From the NCBI GenBank assembly GCA_944324635.1, contig CALUXC010000001.1:1-64000 (forward strand): a DNA stretch of 64,000 nucleotides, read 5' to 3'. Source of the DNA: Candidatus Avelusimicrobium intestinipullorum (GTDB taxonomy: Bacteria > Elusimicrobiota > Elusimicrobia > Elusimicrobiales > Elusimicrobiaceae). Below, in pieces: positions 55,680-63,465 of this stretch; the stretch's first letter is position 1; each line of letters begins with the position of its first letter. Position numbers and translations under genes: made by a program. The notes below the pieces were generated by a model. The model did no database searches. It was not told where the DNA came from and worked only from the letters and a program-made list of their open reading frames with translations.

Positions 55680-56195
55680 TTATTTAGACCTAGCACGTGG
55701 CGTTAAGGAAATCTTACAAGTTTGATAACATTTTTCCCAACCTCCAGGTCTTTTGTTTCTATACCCCTTTCTATTTAAATCATAGTTTTCTTCTTTGGTT
55801 ATCCAAGCGGTTAATAAGTCTTTTTTTAGAATAGAGTTAATATTTTCTTTTTTATCAAAAATTTTTTCTAATAGACAAGACAATGTATTGCAATGTTCTA
55901 AAATAATGCCACTCAATTGGGGAACTTTTTCTTTTAATGTACGTTGTTTTGGCGGAGTTAAATAAAACAAATTATTGCAAACGCTTTTACAAAGATTATT
56001 CGCTTTTTTTGAAACATAATTGGCCGGGCGGGTTTCGGAAGCATCATAAAGTATAATTCGAGCCATTTTTTTAATGGCTTTTCGTCCATTTTCGGTATTT
56101 TTTCTATGGTGATACATCTGTCGCAAGTGTTCCAGCAACCACTGTGTTTTTTCTAGAGAAAGCTTTTCTGTAGGTTTTTCTAAATCTTTTCTCAT
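55680..56195 (-). CDS. Hypothetical basic helical protein
   Basis: 171 aa, Lys/Asn rich, no membrane helix, no family recognised. SD GGAGAA before ATG 56195 supports it as a real gene. Only island gene on this strand to the right of 43 kb; AT-rich. Confidence 0.55.
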   Translation of the reverse strand: MRKDLEKPTEKLSLEKTQWLLEHLRQMYHHRKNTENGRKAIKKMARIILYDASETRPANYVSKKANNLCKSVCNNLFYLTPPKQRTLKEKVPQLSGIILEHCNTLSCLLEKIFDKKENINSILKKDLLTAWITKEENYDLNRKGYRNKRPGGWEKCYQTCKISLTPRARSK

Positions 56196-56797
56196 GTTTA
56201 TTCTCCTAACGGCTTGATTTTCTCGGCAAGATATTTAAAGTTCTCGTATCTAGAAAGATTACCCCAGTTTAAACAATAAAATCCTTTTAAGTAAACTTTT
56301 ATGTCTTTATAAGTGAGTTCTCCTTAAAGGAGTTTCTTTTGATCCAAACGAAAACTTTTATCAAGGGTATTCTTTTTTGTCTCAGCCCAGTATAATGGTT
56401 CATTAGTCAGTAAAATGCAAAAATTAAATGGATTTTAGAATTCCTCTGGTACGGAAATTTTTCCATACGCTCTATATCTTTTACAAATCCAAGCCGAAAT
56501 AAATTTTGGGCGGCCTGATTTTTCAGTTCTAATCTATACCATAACGTGTAATACTCTCTTGTTTTTTTGTAGTTTATCAGATTATTTTTAACAATACAAT
56601 GTAACTATTTTTGCTATGACAAGCTGTTGTCCAACATCTTCTCTATGCGATACATAATAGGAAGTTTATAGACCATATATTTATGAAGAGTACTACAGTA
56701 CAAAGAGGTCCTTGCTATAATAAGAACATCTACGCATTTCTGTGCTTTACACAAGGCTCAACTGTCCAAAACTTGCTGGTTTATAGAGGGGAAAGAG
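56196..56797. other. Gene-free right end of the island
   Basis: About 600 bp, AT-rich, with no open frame or fold I can support. Probably decayed sequence. Confidence 0.5.
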
Positions 56798-56820
56798 GTG
56801 TCCAAAAAGTGTCCATTTTT
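56798..56820. repeat. Island-end direct repeat, right copy
   Basis: Same 23 bp as 39172-39194, with GTGTCCA twice. Confidence 0.75.
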
Positions 56821-56832
56821 GGTCAAAATGCG

Positions 56833-56944
56833 TTAAAATCCATTAAACTGCATTAAAAAAAGACCTCCTGGTTTTAGGAGGTCTTTTTATATCTTTTTGG
56901 CTCTTTTATCGTCGGAGGATTAAACTCTGTTAAACTCCGTTTAG
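56833..56944. repeat. Helically phased TTAAA boxes next to the attachment site
   Basis: TTAAA at 56833, 56843, 56853 and again at 56920 and 56930 (with TTTAG at 56940), each exactly 10 bp apart within its group. The two groups flank the 56861-56888 hairpin. Confidence 0.6.
56861..56888. terminator. Hairpin terminator at the island right end
   Basis: AGACCTCC (56861-56868) / GGAGGTCT (56877-56884) with T and A runs on both sides. It now serves as the nearest terminator for minus-strand tRNA-Arg. Confidence 0.75.
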
Positions 56945-56955
56945 AACCATTTTAA

Positions 56956-57007
56956 ATGGTGCGCCCAACAGGAATCGAACTTGTATCTTCAGCTCCGCAG
57001 GCTGACA
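56956..57007. repeat. Right attachment site (attR) within tRNA-Arg
   Basis: 52 bp identical to 39050-39101; covers the tRNA 3' half and five bases beyond it. Confidence 0.93.
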
Positions 57008-57031
57008 CTCTATCCATTGAGCTATGGGCGC
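56961..57031 (-). tRNA. tRNA-Arg (anticodon GCG), island integration target
   Basis: Minus strand: acceptor GCGCCCA / TGGGCGC, discriminator A, anticodon arm TCAGC CTGCGGA GCTGA, T-arm ACAAG TTCGATT CTTGT. Reads CGC/CGU. Most bacteria use ACG (deaminated to ICG) here. Confidence 0.92.
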
Positions 57032-57175
57032 TTAAATCGGATTTGGTACTGCGTTTTTCTCACTACCCTATTATTTTAACATTTTTGTTTTTATATTTCA
57101 ATTAATTTTCTTTTTGCGTATTTCTTCGTCGGTAGTGTTATCTTTATTATAACATTTTTTCGCTTCACAAACTGC

Positions 57176-57181
57176 TATAAT
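57176..57181 (+). promoter_or_regulatory. -10 box of a leaderless gene
   Basis: TATAAT ending six bases before ATG 57188; no SD. Confidence 0.65.
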
Positions 57182-57187
57182 AAGCAT

Positions 57188-57334
57188 ATGAAAGAAGAAA
57201 AAACCGGTACCTATGTGTACGACAAAAAATTAGGGAAAATGGTCAAAGTGTCGGACCGTATCCCGTCGGTCCATAAGGCCGCCCACTCTTGCTGTGGCGG
57301 GTGCTGCGGCCATTGCGGCTGTCATGACGACTAA
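57188..57334 (+). CDS. 48-aa Cys-rich miniprotein
   Basis: MKEEKTGTYVYDKKLGKMVK, then a tail SCCGGCCGHCGCHDD with six Cys and two His, a likely metal-binding knuckle. Leaderless promoter directly in front. It resembles short zinc-ribbon-like proteins but I cannot place it. Its stop overlaps the start of the next gene. Confidence 0.7.
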   Translation: MKEEKTGTYVYDKKLGKMVKVSDRIPSVHKAAHSCCGGCCGHCGCHDD

Positions 57335-58040
57335 GCCCGCCGCCGCTTCCGCCTCTTTTGCTGCGCCTCAGCAGTTGTTTGTGCAGGCGCTGAGTGGGGT
57401 GTTGTCTGTCCTGCAAAAAGCGTTTTTACCGCATTTGGCGGCGGGAATTGGCCTTTTTATGATGACGGCATACGTAACGTATGCTTTTATGTTGGAGCCG
57501 GCGCATTTGCCGGCCGCACTCAAGTGGCTGCTGGCTTGTTTATTTTTCGGTGTATATGGGGCGGTGGCTTTTGTGTACTCGCTGGGGACGGCAAGTGTGT
57601 TTGCGTTGCGTGCGGCCTGCGTGGGCTGGGAGACTTTTCTGGACGATGTGCTGGGACTCGTGAAAGAAAAAGTGGCCTCCAAAATAGACAATATGAACGA
57701 AGGCCTGGCCAAAGATCAGGCCAAAGTGGTGGTGGCCGGAAGTGTGGGGGAAGTGTTTTCCCTGTTTGGGCAATACGACCGAAAATCGTCTTTTCGCTGG
57801 CTGACGGCGGTGCTTTTGGGCGTGATGACTTTTGCCATGCGTTCGGTGTTGGTGGCCAAGATTGTCAAAATATCCGGCACAACCGTTAACCTAAGCAAAT
57901 TGTTTGCCGGGCGGGCCACCTTGGTGGGCGCCATATTTTTGAATTTGCGTTTGTTCTCCACCTTGCTGTTGTGGGTGTTGTATGCCGCGGGGATTTTTGC
58001 GGTACTGCTTAATTTTTGTTTTGTATTTTGGTTCAAATAA
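57324..58040 (+). CDS. Membrane protein, unknown
   Basis: About 238 aa from ATG 57324 (overlapping the miniprotein stop as ATGACGACTAA); an earlier alternative start at 57294 lies inside that gene. Five likely membrane helices (about 30-55, 62-85, 145-165, 185-205, 210-235) and a cytoplasmic or periplasmic middle. No family recognised. Eighteen bases before the TPR gene. Confidence 0.65.
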   Translation: MTTKPAAASASFAAPQQLFVQALSGVLSVLQKAFLPHLAAGIGLFMMTAYVTYAFMLEPAHLPAALKWLLACLFFGVYGAVAFVYSLGTASVFALRAACVGWETFLDDVLGLVKEKVASKIDNMNEGLAKDQAKVVVAGSVGEVFSLFGQYDRKSSFRWLTAVLLGVMTFAMRSVLVAKIVKISGTTVNLSKLFAGRATLVGAIFLNLRLFSTLLLWVLYAAGIFAVLLNFCFVFWFK

Positions 58041-58058
58041 TAGTTTAATATAGAAGCT

Positions 58059-59222
58059 ATGCGGAAAATTGTACTGATGTTGGCGTGTTTATTGGTGGCT
58101 TCGGCAGCGTTTTCGGAAACGGCTGCTCAGCTCTTTACGCGTGCCAAAAAAGAAAAGAACCCGAATACGCAAATCAAAATGCTCACCCGGGTGATTGCCA
58201 AATCGCCCCGCATGGCAGACGCCTATCATTACCGTGCGGACGCATACTTAAGCCTGGGCCGCAATAAACAGGCGCTGGACGATTACTCCCGCACAGTTTC
58301 GCTCCGTCCCAAAGACGCTTTCCGCTATTATGCCCGCGCGCTGGCCTATCAAAAAATGGGACGTTTTTCCTTGGCACAGGCGGATTTGACCAAGGCTATT
58401 AGCTTAAAGCCGTCTTACCGCAATTTTTATTTGGCGCGTGCGCGCGTGAATACCTCGTTGGAAAAATACGAAGACGCCCTGCGCGATTATCAAAAGTATT
58501 TGGGTAAGCGCAAACCGTCGGCCTCGTTATCCAAAGAAATGATTCCCGTTTACTTAAGCGCTTACCGCTATGATTCGGCCAAAAAGCAGTTGGAAAGCTT
58601 AATTGCGTCCGGGGACGATTCTGCCGATATCCATTTTTGGACGGGCCGTATTTTTTCCGGCCAAAACCGGCTGGACGAAGCTGTATCCTCGTACAGTAAA
58701 GCCATTAATCGGGACGGGGCTTACGTCCAGGCCTACCGTTACCGTGCCGGCGCCTTTAAGGATATGGGGGATTATCCCGCCGCGCTGGAAGACTATACCG
58801 TGTTGCTGCGCTTGCAGCCGGAAGCTATTTTTTATAACCGCCGCGGGCTTGTGTATGAAGAAATGAAACGCTTCAAGGAAGCGGAACAGGATTACACCAA
58901 AGCGCTTGAACTTTCGCCCAAGTGGGCCATACCGTATAATAACCGCGGGTTTGTCAAAATGCATTTTAAGGATTGGAAAGGCGCCAAGGCGGATTTGGAA
59001 ACGGCCATTCGCCTGGACGGCTCCAGCCCCACCCCGTATGTCAATTTGGCGGGCGTATATTGGCTGAGCCGCAAGGACCGCAAAAATACGTATGATAACT
59101 TGGATAAAGCCGTGCGGCGCAATTTCAAAAATTTTGAGTCACTTTACGACGAGGACCAAAAAGGCTGGATGTTTAGGGACATTAACAAAACGGCCGAGTT
59201 CCGCTCCGTCTTATACAAATAA
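58059..59222 (+). CDS. Exported TPR-repeat protein
   Basis: 387 aa. Signal peptide MRKIVLMLACLLVASAAFS, then about nine TPR motifs (YHYRADAYLSLGRNKQALDD, YYARALAYQKMGRFSLAQAD, YRYRAGAFKDMGDYPAALED, YNRRGLVYEEMKRFKEAEQD). Periplasmic protein-protein scaffold. TAATAT lies seven bases before ATG, so it may be leaderless. Ends at a terminator. Confidence 0.85.
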   Translation: MRKIVLMLACLLVASAAFSETAAQLFTRAKKEKNPNTQIKMLTRVIAKSPRMADAYHYRADAYLSLGRNKQALDDYSRTVSLRPKDAFRYYARALAYQKMGRFSLAQADLTKAISLKPSYRNFYLARARVNTSLEKYEDALRDYQKYLGKRKPSASLSKEMIPVYLSAYRYDSAKKQLESLIASGDDSADIHFWTGRIFSGQNRLDEAVSSYSKAINRDGAYVQAYRYRAGAFKDMGDYPAALEDYTVLLRLQPEAIFYNRRGLVYEEMKRFKEAEQDYTKALELSPKWAIPYNNRGFVKMHFKDWKGAKADLETAIRLDGSSPTPYVNLAGVYWLSRKDRKNTYDNLDKAVRRNFKNFESLYDEDQKGWMFRDINKTAEFRSVLYK

Positions 59223-59244
59223 CCGCTAAATCATATATTTTTTC

Positions 59245-59270
59245 AACCCCCTCCTAAAGAGGGGTTTTCT
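59245..59270 (+). terminator. Terminator after TPR gene
   Basis: AACCCC / GGGGTT with inner CTC/GAG pairing and TTTT tail. Confidence 0.75.
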
Positions 59271-59308
59271 TTTTATAAAAGTTTTGAGGATACAACGGCA
59301 AAATATCG

Positions 59309-60043
59309 CTAGAAAGACGTTTCGGCCTCCGGCGTAAGCCAAAAGCCATTGGCGTGCGTAACCACGGAAAACCAGCTTAGGCGGTTATTTGCCGGCAATA
59401 ATACAAATGTTTGAATAGGTTGGTAGCGCAAGGTTTTACCCGCTTGCTTTCTAAGTACGATAATGACCGGCACCCCTGCGCGGGCCTGTGTTTGCTGTAA
59501 GGCCTGGTGGAGGGCTTTTTGCGGCTTAAAGAATAACTCCTCATGCACAAACGTTTGTTGAAGAAGCTGTGCTAACTGGAGCCCTTTTGGGGGCAGAATT
59601 CCGGCCCAATAGGCGTACCCTTCCCGCTCGGCAAGCGGCGGCGGGGGAAGTTTGCTGAGGCGTACAGCGGGCAGTTCTTTGGCCCAAAAACCTTTTTTTA
59701 GCGGGGGGCGTGAATAGGGAAAAGCACCCCATTTTTCCAAATTTTTTAACGCTTGGCGTTTGGATACGCCCAGGCGGGTTTGTATTTTCCAGAGCAGGCG
59801 TTTATGGCGAGAGGCAAAAGAAGAAGCCGCAAGTCGCTTTTCGGCTTGTTCCAAGGGCTTGGCGGAGGCTTGCGCCGTACGGCGGGCCGCTTCCTCTTGC
59901 ATTAAAATACGGGCAAAATTGGGGTCGGATTTAGCCGCAAACATAAAGAAGCGCGACCAATTGCCGGATTGCGCGTTTGCTTGCGCAAAGGGGAAAACAC
60001 ACAGCAAAAAGGCCAGCGCCAAATAGTGGAGAATATGTTTCAT
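59309..60043 (-). CDS. Secreted protein, degenerate member of the ART-like family
   Basis: 244 aa. Signal peptide to about ANA-QSG. Residues about 78-112 (RLLWKIQTRLGVSKRQALKN, LEKWGAFP) match the N-module of the 62477 protein. The C-part GYAYWAGILPPKGLQ aligns with YMYRGLGLPTDGA there, but the Arg of YRG is Trp-Ala, so catalysis is probably lost. TACAAT (60050-60055, minus) ends six bases before ATG: leaderless. Confidence 0.6.
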   Translation of the reverse strand: MKHILHYLALAFLLCVFPFAQANAQSGNWSRFFMFAAKSDPNFARILMQEEAARRTAQASAKPLEQAEKRLAASSFASRHKRLLWKIQTRLGVSKRQALKNLEKWGAFPYSRPPLKKGFWAKELPAVRLSKLPPPPLAEREGYAYWAGILPPKGLQLAQLLQQTFVHEELFFKPQKALHQALQQTQARAGVPVIIVLRKQAGKTLRYQPIQTFVLLPANNRLSWFSVVTHANGFWLTPEAETSF

Positions 60044-60084
60044 ATTCTAATTGTAGAACAACAGGATTTTGCTTTTCAAGCAAG

Positions 60085-60519
60085 TTAAAATAGCCCCGCC
60101 GCGGCGCATACCGCCACATAACGCCCCAGTTTGGCTGCCGTTACCAAAAGCAAAAATATGCCTGCCCGCACGCCCAAAGCGCCTGCGGCCAGGGTGATAG
60201 GGTCCCCAATGAACGGAACCCATGACAGTAACAGGGACCAAACGCCGTATTTTTGAAAAAATCCGCGGGCTTTATCAAAATCCCGCTCGGATACGGGAAA
60301 CCATTTTTTATGGCGAAAACGGGCAATTTCCCGCCCCAGCCACCAGTTTACCCAGGCTCCCAGCACATTGCCCACCGTAGCGGCGGCCAAGAGCCATAAA
60401 GGATTGTATTTTTCGGTGTGTACCAGCCAAAACAACACACCTTCCGACTGGGCCGGAAGCAAAGTGGCTGCCAGAAAAGCGGCGATAAACAGGACCGTCA
60501 TGGCGTGCAGGGTGCTCAT
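60085..60519 (-). CDS. YqaA-type VTT-domain membrane protein
   Basis: 144 aa, the normal YqaA length. Helices with the DedA/VTT signature: ATVGNVLGAWVNWWLGRE and FFQKYGVWSLLLSWVPFIGD, then ITLAAGALG. Start 60519 overlaps the glycosylase stop (ATGA) and gives the right family length; an upstream TTG in the same frame is unlikely. DedA-like proteins handle lipids in the membrane; the specific role is unknown. Confidence 0.85.
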   Translation of the reverse strand: MSTLHAMTVLFIAAFLAATLLPAQSEGVLFWLVHTEKYNPLWLLAAATVGNVLGAWVNWWLGREIARFRHKKWFPVSERDFDKARGFFQKYGVWSLLLSWVPFIGDPITLAAGALGVRAGIFLLLVTAAKLGRYVAVCAAAGLF

Positions 60520-61019
60520 AGGGGGGAATTTCTCCGGGCTTGGGTAAGTGCTGTTTTCCATTGGTGCAGTTTTTCCGAGTAGGAAAGGGCCGCATGGGCG
60601 GGGCTGGTGGAGGGAAGCACACAAAGCGTTTGGGTGACTGTTTGGCCAAACGCTTGCTTAAAGTGGCGTGCGGCCGCCTGCCCGTTAAACAACAGTGTAT
60701 GAATATGGGGATAGCGTTGAAAGAGTGTGGGAAAATCGTTGGGGACGGGGCGTTCTATATTACCGTCTAAACTTCCTTGGCGTTCACAGCGGGCCAACGC
60801 GTCCCACAGGCCGATTTGGTGGCGGAGAAGCGAATTTATTTTGTCTTGGTAATCTTTGGGCGCGCGGCCGTTTTCCAGCAGGTCAAACATAATCCGCCAG
60901 AACTGATTGCGCGGATAGGCATAATACTCCTGTGCCGCCAGCGAGGCCCGCCCCGGCATGCTGCCTACAATCAAAATACGCGTTTGGTCGTTTACGGCGG
61001 GGGAAAAACTGTGAATCAT
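60516..61019 (-). CDS. DNA-deoxyinosine/uracil glycosylase family protein
   Basis: 167 aa from ATG 61019. UDG-superfamily motif A region LIVGSMPGRASLAAQEYYAY, NQFWRIMFDLL, IGLWDALARCERQGSLDGNI, and LPSTSPAHA as motif B. Matches DNA-deoxyinosine glycosylases. It repairs deaminated bases. One base after the upstream stop, in an operon with yqaA-like. Confidence 0.88.
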   Translation of the reverse strand: MIHSFSPAVNDQTRILIVGSMPGRASLAAQEYYAYPRNQFWRIMFDLLENGRAPKDYQDKINSLLRHQIGLWDALARCERQGSLDGNIERPVPNDFPTLFQRYPHIHTLLFNGQAAARHFKQAFGQTVTQTLCVLPSTSPAHAALSYSEKLHQWKTALTQARRNSPL

Positions 61020-61020
61020 A

Positions 61021-61482
61021 TTAGGGGTTTTCGCGCAGGTATTCTTCCAGTATGCGTGCGGCGCTGGCCACTTTTTCGGGGCAAGGACGCAGGCGATAAT
61101 ACTGCGGGGTGCGTTCCTGCGGGGTAGGGTCCTGCGGGCCCGGAGGAAGGGATAAAAGTTCGCGGCAAATGATAGAACCGTTTTCCGCCTTAAACCGATT
61201 GGCCAGTTCTTGCACGCGGGCGTAAAGTTTGGCTTTTTGTGCATGGTCGGCGGGATTGTCCGACGCGTACTTCATGCCCAGCACCATAAACATGGCGCTG
61301 ACGGCCCCGCACACTTCGCGCAGGCGGCCCATGCCGCCGCCAAAACCGGCGCTTAATTTAAGGGCAGTTTTTTCGTCTAAGTTCAATTCTTTGGCAAAAG
61401 CTAAAAATACGGCTTGGGCACAATTATGCCCGGACAGAAAAAGCCGTTTGGCTTCTTCGCCCTTGGAAAGTGTTTCGTTCAT
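61021..61482 (-). CDS. C-GCAxxG-C-C family protein
   Basis: 153 aa. HNCAQAVFLAF, SAGFGGGMGRLREVCGAVSAM and SIICRELL carry the spaced Cys/Gly pattern of the family (redox or metal-cluster sites suggested in the family, not proven). First gene of a three-gene operon. Confidence 0.88.
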   Translation of the reverse strand: MNETLSKGEEAKRLFLSGHNCAQAVFLAFAKELNLDEKTALKLSAGFGGGMGRLREVCGAVSAMFMVLGMKYASDNPADHAQKAKLYARVQELANRFKAENGSIICRELLSLPPGPQDPTPQERTPQYYRLRPCPEKVASAARILEEYLRENP

Positions 61483-61510
61483 GAAGAAAATTACTCCCTA
61501 TGGGGTTAAA

Positions 61511-62413
61511 TTATTTGACGTACGGCGCAAAGACGAACGACTTGCCGTCTTCAGCCAGTTTCACGCGGCACCAAATGGGCGTTCCTTGCGGGCCTTTGAC
61601 CATGGCCGATACTTCCACAAAGTCGGAAGCGGGAATAATTTCGGACACCACATGGTGAGAGTCGTTTTCCCTCCAGCCACGCACGGTGACTACCACAGGG
61701 ATTCTCCCTTCCGCGAAACTGTGCATATAAGCATAGTGCATGGTTTCGCTGGCTTTGGGGGTTAAGTAGGTTTGTTTAACGTCCATATCTTTCATCATGT
61801 CTTGGGTAACGGGCATGGTTCCCATACCCACCAGGCGCATTTGCGTATTCAACGCGTTGGCTTGGGAGCCAACGTCCTGCGGGCGGAGCCCGTTGGTTAA
61901 GACGTTACGCAGGGCATTTTCGTCCAAACCCATGCCGCGGTAGAGGTAAATTTTATTCGTCGGCACCGGCAAATCCGGCACGTCGCCCGGATAATTGTCC
62001 AGCGTCAGCCCGCGCAAATTGGGCACGGTGATAGATTCGGGCGTGGTTTTTACCCAGCCTTTAGCGGGGGTTGGCCCGCGCAGTTCTACCGCGCGGCGCA
62101 GCGCTTGATGGAGCGAAAGTTTATTAACGCGCTGTTCATAAGCAACTACCGCCCCGGGATATTTTTGGGCGATGCGCGATTTAAGGGAAGATTTGGCCGT
62201 GCTTTTGGCCACCGATTCGGCCGCTGCCGCCGGAATGACACCCTGAAAATTTTTCCAAGCCGATACGGCGGGCACTTCTGCGGCTGCATTTTTACCCAAC
62301 GCCTTAGGAAGCTGGGAAACCCCTTTTTGGACAGGCTGGGCTTGCAACGTCAGAATTCCCGACGAGAGGAAAAGTACCGTCATCCATACGATAGTTTGTT
62401 TGCGTAAAGTCAT
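61511..62413 (-). CDS. Secreted ADP-ribosyltransferase-like protein
   Basis: 300 aa from ATG 62413 (SD AAGGAG). Signal peptide to about LQAQPVQ. C-terminal half: KIYLYRGMGLDENALRNVLT (YRG, the R of R-S-E type ARTs), TYLTPKASETMHYAYMHS (S/T-x-S position), then VVVTVRGW and SEIIPASDFVEVSAMV. The motif order matches the ART fold; the last Glu is not certain. Paralogue of the next gene. Confidence 0.6.
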   Translation of the reverse strand: MTLRKQTIVWMTVLFLSSGILTLQAQPVQKGVSQLPKALGKNAAAEVPAVSAWKNFQGVIPAAAAESVAKSTAKSSLKSRIAQKYPGAVVAYEQRVNKLSLHQALRRAVELRGPTPAKGWVKTTPESITVPNLRGLTLDNYPGDVPDLPVPTNKIYLYRGMGLDENALRNVLTNGLRPQDVGSQANALNTQMRLVGMGTMPVTQDMMKDMDVKQTYLTPKASETMHYAYMHSFAEGRIPVVVTVRGWRENDSHHVVSEIIPASDFVEVSAMVKGPQGTPIWCRVKLAEDGKSFVFAPYVK

Positions 62414-62476
62414 ATATCGGCTCCTTAATAGGGTGTTACTCTTAGTATACACGAATAAGGCTTAAAAACCATAGGT

Positions 62477-63388
62477 CTAAAGACCCAGAACCTCGGAGGC
62501 TTTTTGCCCCGAAGAATACGGAATTACTCTAAAAGCGTCTCCCACCGCTTCCACTTTGCACCAGGTGGGGACCCCGTCTATGGAAAGCAGGGCAATCACT
62601 TCCTGGAGCTGGTCGGCCGGGATATCGTTGCGGAACGTAACAATACTGCCGCGTTCTACGGACTCTTTAATAGATACGATAACTAAAATTCCTTTATATT
62701 TGTATCTCCACGCATAATGCAGAGCCGTAGCGGGGGAATCGGTCAGGTTAATTACGGGTTCGGCCGCAATGGCTTTCACTACGGACATACCTCCCGCGCT
62801 GGCATAAGCAATGCGCAAGTTGTTGTTGTCGCGTCCCACATCTTTGACCAGCAAACCGTTTTCCAAGATATTGCGAAGAGCCGCCCCGTCAGTCGGCAGG
62901 CCCAAGCCGCGGTACATGTATTTTACGTGCGGGACAAACGGAATCGGCGGGACTTCCTGCTTTTTTTGATGCACAAACTCCGAGAAATCTTTCGTCATAA
63001 AAGCCTGTTGGTGCAAGAGCACGGGTTTGCGCGGTTTTTTGGTGGGCTGAGCACCCCATTTATGTAAATTTTCCACTGCTTTGCGCACAGGTACGCCCAC
63101 AGCCGTCTGCAAATCCAGCAACATTCTTTTATTGCTGTTTACAAAGCGCGCCACCGTGGGGTTCACCCGCACGGCAGGTGCGGAAGGCGGCAATTTGACC
63201 GCCGCTTTGGCGGCCTGTTCTTGGGCTTGCACGATTTGTTTGGCGGCGGGTACGCTTTGTTTTTCGGCCCCGGCCCCCAAACCTTTCGTTACGCCTTTCC
63301 ACAGGTTCTTTTGCGCGCACGAAGGCTGCGCCGCGAAAAGCAGCGCAATCAAAAGACAAATAGAAAAAAGGGTGTTCGTTCTTTTCAT
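62477..63388 (-). CDS. Secreted ADP-ribosyltransferase-like protein
   Basis: 303 aa. Signal peptide ending PSCAQ. Helical module with LLDLQTAVGVPVRKAVENLH and KWGAQPTKKP. Then KYMYRGLGLPTDGAALRNIL (YRG), NLTDSPATALHYAWRYKYKG (T-D-S and the following Ala/Tyr helix), ILVIVSIKE, DQLQEVIAL. An ART-like fold is inferred from these. TATAAT on the minus strand (63396-63401) ends eight bases before ATG and lies in an 11-bp dyad. Confidence 0.6.
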   Translation of the reverse strand: MKRTNTLFSICLLIALLFAAQPSCAQKNLWKGVTKGLGAGAEKQSVPAAKQIVQAQEQAAKAAVKLPPSAPAVRVNPTVARFVNSNKRMLLDLQTAVGVPVRKAVENLHKWGAQPTKKPRKPVLLHQQAFMTKDFSEFVHQKKQEVPPIPFVPHVKYMYRGLGLPTDGAALRNILENGLLVKDVGRDNNNLRIAYASAGGMSVVKAIAAEPVINLTDSPATALHYAWRYKYKGILVIVSIKESVERGSIVTFRNDIPADQLQEVIALLSIDGVPTWCKVEAVGDAFRVIPYSSGQKASEVLGL

Positions 63389-63415
63389 ACTTTATTATTA
63401 TATGTAATAAAGTAT
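63387..63415. promoter_or_regulatory. 11-bp dyad in a divergent promoter region
   Basis: ATACTTTATTA (63387-63397) / TAATAAAGTAT (63405-63415), 7-nt spacer. It covers the -10 box and start codon of the minus-strand secreted protein and lies 50 bp before the plus-strand MGMT gene. Confidence 0.6.
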
Positions 63416-63465
63416 TATAAAAACAGGGTCAAAAGTCCCACTTGTAAGTGGGTCCCAAAAAGCTT

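Larger units (their letters stand above)
39050..57007. mobile_element. 17.9-kb integrated island in tRNA-Arg(GCG)
   Basis: Bounded by identical 52-bp segments 39050-39101 and 56956-57007 (offset 17,906). The right copy is the 3' part of an intact tRNA gene; the left is a displaced fragment. Both ends also carry the same 23-bp sequence (39172-39194, 56798-56820). A tyrosine recombinase C-terminus remains at 40901-41005. Cargo is lower in GC and rich in defence-type genes, regulators and decayed fragments. With its integrase destroyed it is probably immobile unless helped in trans. Confidence 0.9.
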
